Shown piece after piece: positions 28,580 to 32,392 of a stretch of DNA of 32,392 nt. The position numbers and the translations under genes were made by a program. This DNA is from a virus. The stretch is from the IMG/VR virus record IMGVR_UViG_3300034524_000188, positions 1-32,392 of that record. The stretch is one strand, 5' to 3'. Every line of letters starts with the position of its first letter. Position 1 is the stretch's first letter. The notes under the pieces are model-generated. The model did not search any database, was not told the DNA's origin, and was given only the letters and a program-made list of their open reading frames with translations.

Positions 28580-29318
28580 GCTGCCTCCTCACCGCCGGGC
28601 GACTCTGCCAATACGGCTGGTTGCCCCAATCGGCCATAGAGACCTCAGACAATCCATTTACGGCAGCAAACTCCCGTACCGTTTCAATACCGTGGCAGAT
28701 GCGACGCACAACGCCCCCTGCCTGCTCGGCCATGTCTGCCAGCAGAGTCGGGGCAATGGTCACGTCTCGGCTGTACAACCGGGCCAGATGCACGGCATCG
28801 TTGCCATCTGCGGGCTGTGCTGCCACCCAAGAACGGACTCGGTTATCAAAACGCTCCCAGCGTTTGAGCCGGGTAGGCAGCATCTCTTCACCGATCAACA
28901 CGATAGGAGCGCCACTTTTATCAAGTATCTCGCGCACCACGTTGACACTCTTCTCCCCCCAGCCACACACATGGTCGAACTCATCTATGATCATTGGCCG
29001 AGTCTCTGTTGCCATGGTTTCAATGATCTGCTCCACCATGGCCGGGATTGTGCCGGAGGCCTTCACACCAAGCTCACGGAGCGCGGCTTGGCAGAACGAC
29101 TTCAGCGTCCAGCTTGCCCCAACTTCGAGATAGAGCGCCCGGTACTTGTTCGCTCCATAGGTGGCCGACTTGGTTTTCCCGTAACCGCTCCACCCGTAGA
29201 ACACCCCCAGCGGAGTCAGGTGATCCGGCGTATTGACCAAGCGGGCCATCATCTCCGCAAAGAGGCTGATATTCCGCAGTGGCGCTATGGTGCCGTTGAC
29301 ACAAGCAGCATCCGTCAT
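28569..29318 (-). CDS. muB: MuB-like AAA+ ATPase, target DNA selector
   Basis: 249 residues, ATG 29316-29318 with GGAG seven bases upstream. ATP-dependent DNA-binding protein that chooses transposition targets and activates the transposase. Walker A is GWSGYGKT (42-49) and Walker B is MIIDEFDH (109-116); a sensor-like stretch PIVLIGEEMLPTRLKRWERFDNRV follows at about 138-161. The C-terminal part (LADMAEQAGGVVRRICHGIETV) is the AAA lid. It is shorter than Mu B because the N-terminal HTH region is reduced. Located directly downstream of A, with a 40-base gap. Confidence 0.92.
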   Translation of the reverse strand: MTDAACVNGTIAPLRNISLFAEMMARLVNTPDHLTPLGVFYGWSGYGKTKSATYGANKYRALYLEVGASWTLKSFCQAALRELGVKASGTIPAMVEQIIETMATETRPMIIDEFDHVCGWGEKSVNVVREILDKSGAPIVLIGEEMLPTRLKRWERFDNRVRSWVAAQPADGNDAVHLARLYSRDVTIAPTLLADMAEQAGGVVRRICHGIETVREFAAVNGLSEVSMADWGNQPYWQSRPAVRRQHGA

Positions 29319-29358
29319 TTAGCTTCTCCTATCCGTTTGCTTCGGCTCCGAAAGCGCG

Positions 29359-31428
29359 TCAGGCTCGCATTCCAACCGCTTCGGGGCCGAAGTCGTTTAC
29401 CAATTCCATCAGGCTGTGATATTCAGGCGTGGTCTTGTATCCGCCAAGCCACATTGCTTCCTTCACCGCCACATCTCTTCCAGCCTCAATCTGGCGCTCC
29501 AGTTCCATGGCCCTGATGAAACGCGCTTCCCGCGTTTCCGGTTCGGGCTGCTTCGGAGCGGGCTTATGCAGCCGGATCACGTTAGCCTGTGGCGCGGCTT
29601 CCAGCTCGGCCACCACCTGCTCATGCAAGGTCCGTTGCGCGTCCGTCATGGGGGCGGGAGCGTCAACCGTAGGCTGCACACCGTGAAACTCTTCAATGAC
29701 CTCCTGCCGTTTCGCATCAACACGCTTTAAACGGGCTTTAAACCGCTTTTCGCGGGCCTGTTCGATGACCGGCACAGGGAAGTAATCCGTCCTGTTGCCA
29801 TTCAACTCCGCCGTGCATATCGCGCGGCCATCAAGATCACGCACCCACACTCGGCTCACATCATGAATATCGAAGCCAACCCGAACCTCCTGCCCGTGCA
29901 GGTGTTCAAGAGCCCGACTGAAATAACGGTTATTGAAGACGTCCAGCTCACAACGTCGGACAACGCGCTGAACGTAAGGCCGGAACATGTCGTCAACCTC
30001 AGCCGGCTCAGGTTTAAGCAGCTCGGTGAAGCGAGCCAGCTCGGCCCAACGCTGGGCCGGAGTCTTACGTCCAGACAGGGATGAATGCGGGCGGTTGTTG
30101 TAGGCTTCCACCTGTTGCTTCGCCCATTCCATGAACTGCTGCCATGTGAGCATGAGCTTAGTTGTCCCAGTGTTACGTATGTCTTGTTTCACGCGTTTAA
30201 AAACCATCTTGAGCGCTTCCGGGTCCATGTCGCCCTTGGCACAGGCCGGAAACTGTGACACCCCACGCACCCAACAACTGCGCTGGAAGCGTTCAATGAC
30301 ACCTCGGGCCTGTGAGTTGTAGGGAATGCTATGTTCCTTGCTGGTGCCAAGGCGGGCCAGAATGCCCATACCCGGAGAATCCAACAGCTTGTTTTTGAAT
30401 CCTGAACCGTTGTCCACGTAGAAGATAGCCGGAATACCGTATTCTACGGCGCTCATACGCAGGGCGTCCGCAACATCCCACCCACGTTCGGCGAGGCCTA
30501 TGGACCACCCCACGCATAGCCGGGTAGCCACGTCCAAGACCGATGTAACTTCCGGGCGAAACGGCTTACCGTGCACAGGGTGCAGCACATACATATCCAC
30601 CGTATGCCCATCTGCTGTGAACACATCCGTGGGGAGCAGCTTTGAGAAATCTCGGCGATGAAACGCCTTGAGGTTCTTCAGTTCACGCGGCAGCATCCTG
30701 CCCCGGTTGGCCTCCACCTCACCCAAGGATTTAAGAATACGCTCTACGGTCCGCAGGGAAGGCAACCGGACGCCATCGGGCAATAGATGCGGCTTTGCTA
30801 TTAGCTTCTCGTGGATTTCACGCACAGAAGGCTTCGTGGGTATGTTGTAATGCTCGCGGAAGTACGGCAGCCAATCCGGGACAAGTGACTTGGTAGGCAA
30901 TGGATTGCGCGGGGCAAGGCTGTCCGGCCCTTCCTGCTTCAGAGAGCGTCGCCAGTTGCGAAGAGTCGCGGGAGAGAGTGCCTTTCGACTTCCCTTACGG
31001 GCGTTGGCCGTCTCCACGAACTGCATCAAGGTTTCATTAAGCTCGGCACGTTTACCCATGCGAGCAAAACGCTTCTCTGCCTCCAGAATCCCCATGCTCA
31101 CGGCCATACCCGCTACGGTATCCAGAATGACTAACCGGGCGTCTCGTATCTCCCTCTGGCGATCCGTCATGGATGCCGGAGCGGGCCGCGAGACAGCCTG
31201 TTGCGGGCATACCTGCTTTTCACACAACGAGGCTGCTACCACCTCGGCAAGCTGCGCCCGCGTTGCATCGGGCATGGACACAACAAGCCACTCATTGCCA
31301 CCTCCACGTCCTGAACGCGGACGAGCCTGCCAGCCTTCTCGCTTGGCCCGCATCTGACAGGCCCTGTCCGTAACCGACAGTAACCCGGCAAGCTCTTTCG
31401 TGGTGTACGCGTCCTTATTGAACGTCAT
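29359..31428 (-). CDS. muA: MuA-like DDE transposase
   Basis: 689 residues, ATG 31426-31428. N-terminal Mu-type winged HTH (KDAYTTKELAGLLSVTDRACQMRAKREGW, 5-33; WLVVSMP 47-53), end-binding domains to about 260, and the RNase-H-like catalytic core with Asp273 (FTADGHTVDM), Asp339 (FYVDNGSGFK) and Glu379 (ARGVIERFQ) in the order and spacing of Mu A. A C-terminal beta-barrel and helical tail follow (YFPVPVIEQAREKRFKARLKR; EAMWLGGY), the latter for contacts with B. It integrates and replicates the phage by strand transfer. A 20-base sequence within the gene recurs at 16654. Confidence 0.97.
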   Translation of the reverse strand: MTFNKDAYTTKELAGLLSVTDRACQMRAKREGWQARPRSGRGGGNEWLVVSMPDATRAQLAEVVAASLCEKQVCPQQAVSRPAPASMTDRQREIRDARLVILDTVAGMAVSMGILEAEKRFARMGKRAELNETLMQFVETANARKGSRKALSPATLRNWRRSLKQEGPDSLAPRNPLPTKSLVPDWLPYFREHYNIPTKPSVREIHEKLIAKPHLLPDGVRLPSLRTVERILKSLGEVEANRGRMLPRELKNLKAFHRRDFSKLLPTDVFTADGHTVDMYVLHPVHGKPFRPEVTSVLDVATRLCVGWSIGLAERGWDVADALRMSAVEYGIPAIFYVDNGSGFKNKLLDSPGMGILARLGTSKEHSIPYNSQARGVIERFQRSCWVRGVSQFPACAKGDMDPEALKMVFKRVKQDIRNTGTTKLMLTWQQFMEWAKQQVEAYNNRPHSSLSGRKTPAQRWAELARFTELLKPEPAEVDDMFRPYVQRVVRRCELDVFNNRYFSRALEHLHGQEVRVGFDIHDVSRVWVRDLDGRAICTAELNGNRTDYFPVPVIEQAREKRFKARLKRVDAKRQEVIEEFHGVQPTVDAPAPMTDAQRTLHEQVVAELEAAPQANVIRLHKPAPKQPEPETREARFIRAMELERQIEAGRDVAVKEAMWLGGYKTTPEYHSLMELVNDFGPEAVGMRA
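29726..29745. repeat. TTTAAACGGGC-type repeat, copy inside transposase gene
   Basis: TTTAAACGGGCTTTAAACCG differs at two positions from the intergenic copy at 16654-16673 and has the same 11-base period. It encodes part of the Lys/Arg-rich stretch of MuA (FKARLKR), so codon usage may explain it. Confidence 0.35.
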
Positions 31429-31437
31429 ATTCGCACC

Positions 31438-31716
31438 CTATGCTTCTGCCGTTGCAACCGCCTCGCGGGCCAGTTCCTCTATCATCCTGCGGGACACCTC
31501 TCTAACCATATCCAGCGCTCTATCGTCATCAGTCTCAAGAGCTAACCCAGCCAGCTTGTAACTTTTGCCGTCGTAACAAAGATTGCAGTGACGCTCGACG
31601 GCGTCGGTTACATTGCTCAGTTTTCCGAAACAAAGAGGCAGCGCCCCTTCTGGGCACGAAAAGTCAATGCGAACCATGCCATCACGAAACACGCTTGCAA
31701 TAGCCTTCTGCATCAT
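31438..31716 (-). CDS. Small hypothetical protein between the regulator and transposase
   Basis: 92 residues with tandem ATG codons (31714-31716, 31711-31713) behind GGAGG. Contains GMVRIDFSCPEGALPLCFGK, a beta hairpin with a Cys-Pro-Glu-Gly turn, then VERHCNLCYDGKSYKLAGLALETDDDRALDMVREVSRRMIEEL. No family is recognised. It overlaps the HTH gene upstream by four bases and ends nine bases before MuA, so it belongs to the transposition operon. Confidence 0.65.
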   Translation of the reverse strand: MMQKAIASVFRDGMVRIDFSCPEGALPLCFGKLSNVTDAVERHCNLCYDGKSYKLAGLALETDDDRALDMVREVSRRMIEELAREAVATAEA

Positions 31717-31958
31717 GCCGCCTCCTTCATGTTTTTCGGCAGTGCCAGAATATCTTCAGGACATCCAATAGACCTAAGAGCTTGAAGCACTTTACGGTTA
31801 TTCTTGATCCCTCTGACCGTCGCGGAAACGAGGTTGTCGGAAACCCCCAACTGTCGTGCCAGCTCGGCCATTGAGAGCCCCCTGTCGCTTAGAAACTCAC
31901 GGATTCGGTATGGCTGTCTAAGTCGCCCCGCCCCTACTGCCGCGTGGACATTCCTCAT
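31713..31958 (-). CDS. Ner-like HTH regulator
   Basis: 81 residues, ATG 31956-31958. A helix-turn-helix is seen at about 29-53 (SMAELARQLGVSDNLVSATVRGIKN), preceded by the arm RLRQPYRIREFLSDRG and followed by RKVLQALRSIGCPEDILALP. Size, fold and position just upstream of A suggest a Ner-type negative regulator of early transcription, or an HTH of the phage repressor family. It overlaps its neighbours by four bases on both sides, so it is made in the early operon. Confidence 0.75.
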   Translation of the reverse strand: MRNVHAAVGAGRLRQPYRIREFLSDRGLSMAELARQLGVSDNLVSATVRGIKNNRKVLQALRSIGCPEDILALPKNMKEAA

Positions 31959-32392
31959 CGGGTTGCCTCCAGTAACTTTTTACGTCGCTTAAGAGCTGCT
32001 ATCTGATCCTCCACCTCCGCCTGCTCAAGACGCAGGCGTTGAGACTCAGTAATCACTGCGCCACCATGCACCGCTGCCTGCACTGACAGGGGCGACAGAT
32101 CGCCAACCACGTCGCAAAAGACCGCCAATGCACGATGACTTGGCATGTGATCTTGTGCGCTCAGACTTAGCCATTTGGTGAAGATGTGATCAGTGAGGCG
32201 GTTGGAGTTTCCGCCGGTGAGACGGATATTGGCCTGTTGGGCCAGCACATTCATGCGCTCCACAACTTCTTCCCGAGACACCCGGTTGCGATCGCAAAAC
32301 CGCTTGCAGGCATTATTCATGGCGGTTTTGATTTCCCGATCCAACAAGTTGACCCGGTTCGCCACGTTATCGAAGAGAGAGAGCTGTTTCAT
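31955..32392 (-). CDS. Phage regulatory-type protein at the window edge
   Basis: 145 residues if the ATG at the very edge (32390-32392) is the start; an upstream start outside the window cannot be excluded. Begins KQLSLFDNVANRVNLLDREIK, then RNRVSREEVVERMNVLAQQANI and DHIFTKWLSLSAQDHMPSHRALAVFCDVVGDLSPLS, a pattern of HTH-bearing early regulators found upstream of the transposase in Mu-like phages, with a C-terminal coiled coil (RLRLEQAEVEDQIAALKRRKKLLE). DNA binding is inferred. It overlaps the Ner-like gene by four bases. Confidence 0.65.
   Translation of the reverse strand: MKQLSLFDNVANRVNLLDREIKTAMNNACKRFCDRNRVSREEVVERMNVLAQQANIRLTGGNSNRLTDHIFTKWLSLSAQDHMPSHRALAVFCDVVGDLSPLSVQAAVHGGAVITESQRLRLEQAEVEDQIAALKRRKKLLEATR

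Noticed and set aside
1-32392. CRISPR array, tRNA or rRNA genes, insertion sequences
   Set aside because: No regularly spaced direct repeats, no tRNA-like cloverleaf and no transposase other than MuA were found by reading.

Overview
This window is most of a Mu-like (transposable, contractile-tailed) prophage. It runs almost entirely on the minus strand, from the early genes at the right edge (32392) to the DNA-modification gene mom at the left edge (stop codon at 1-3). Neither phage end, nor a divergent c-type repressor, nor host sequence is inside the window. The sequence is moderately GC-rich. The make-up (DUF5675 plus 3-TM holin-like lysis genes, a phage HU, a Com/Mom pair) reminds me of Mu-like prophages of Desulfovibrio-type Desulfobacterota, but no host gene is present, so this host assignment is a low-confidence inference.

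Right to left, the early/middle region (32392-24045) holds two small DNA-binding regulators, a small hypothetical, the DDE transposase MuA, the AAA+ target-selection ATPase MuB, two HTH proteins, a small hypothetical, a DUF3164 protein, an HU-type protein, three unassigned proteins, a GemA/gp16-type protein, a Mor/C-type late activator and a membrane-anchored protein. The genes are packed with overlaps or very short gaps. A strong terminator (23970-23999) closes the block.

The first late unit (23940-17276) carries a DUF5675 protein (candidate endolysin), a 3-TM holin-like protein, gp25, gp26, small terminase gp27, large terminase gp28, portal gp29 and head protein F. The block from 16509 to 17279 is a break. 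It holds three terminator-like hairpins, a tandem TTTTAAACGG repeat, a sigma70-type promoter, a folded leader and an AT-rich plus-strand membrane-protein gene (moron) that meets F tail to tail. The second late unit (16508-1136) encodes protease I with a nested scaffold Z, cement protein, capsid T, gp35, gp36, a G/S-type morphogenesis protein, gp37, gp38, sheath, tube, gp41 with a probable -1 frameshift extension, tape measure, gp43, gp44, gp45, gp46, baseplate J, gp48, tail fibre, fibre-assembly protein and a small phospholipase-A2-like protein. A hairpin- and palindrome-rich spacer then precedes com and mom.

The system works as a temperate transposing phage. A, B and probably the phage HU carry out replicative transposition, the Mor-type protein switches on late genes, the late operons build the particle and lyse the cell, and Com permits translation of Mom, which modifies adenines in phage DNA against restriction. 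The most interesting signals are the com-mom junction (TTG start whose Shine-Dalgarno sits in a hairpin), the PLA2-like protein, the GGGTTTT frameshift in gp41, the centrally placed moron with a structured leader, and two late genes that look leaderless behind near-identical hairpins.
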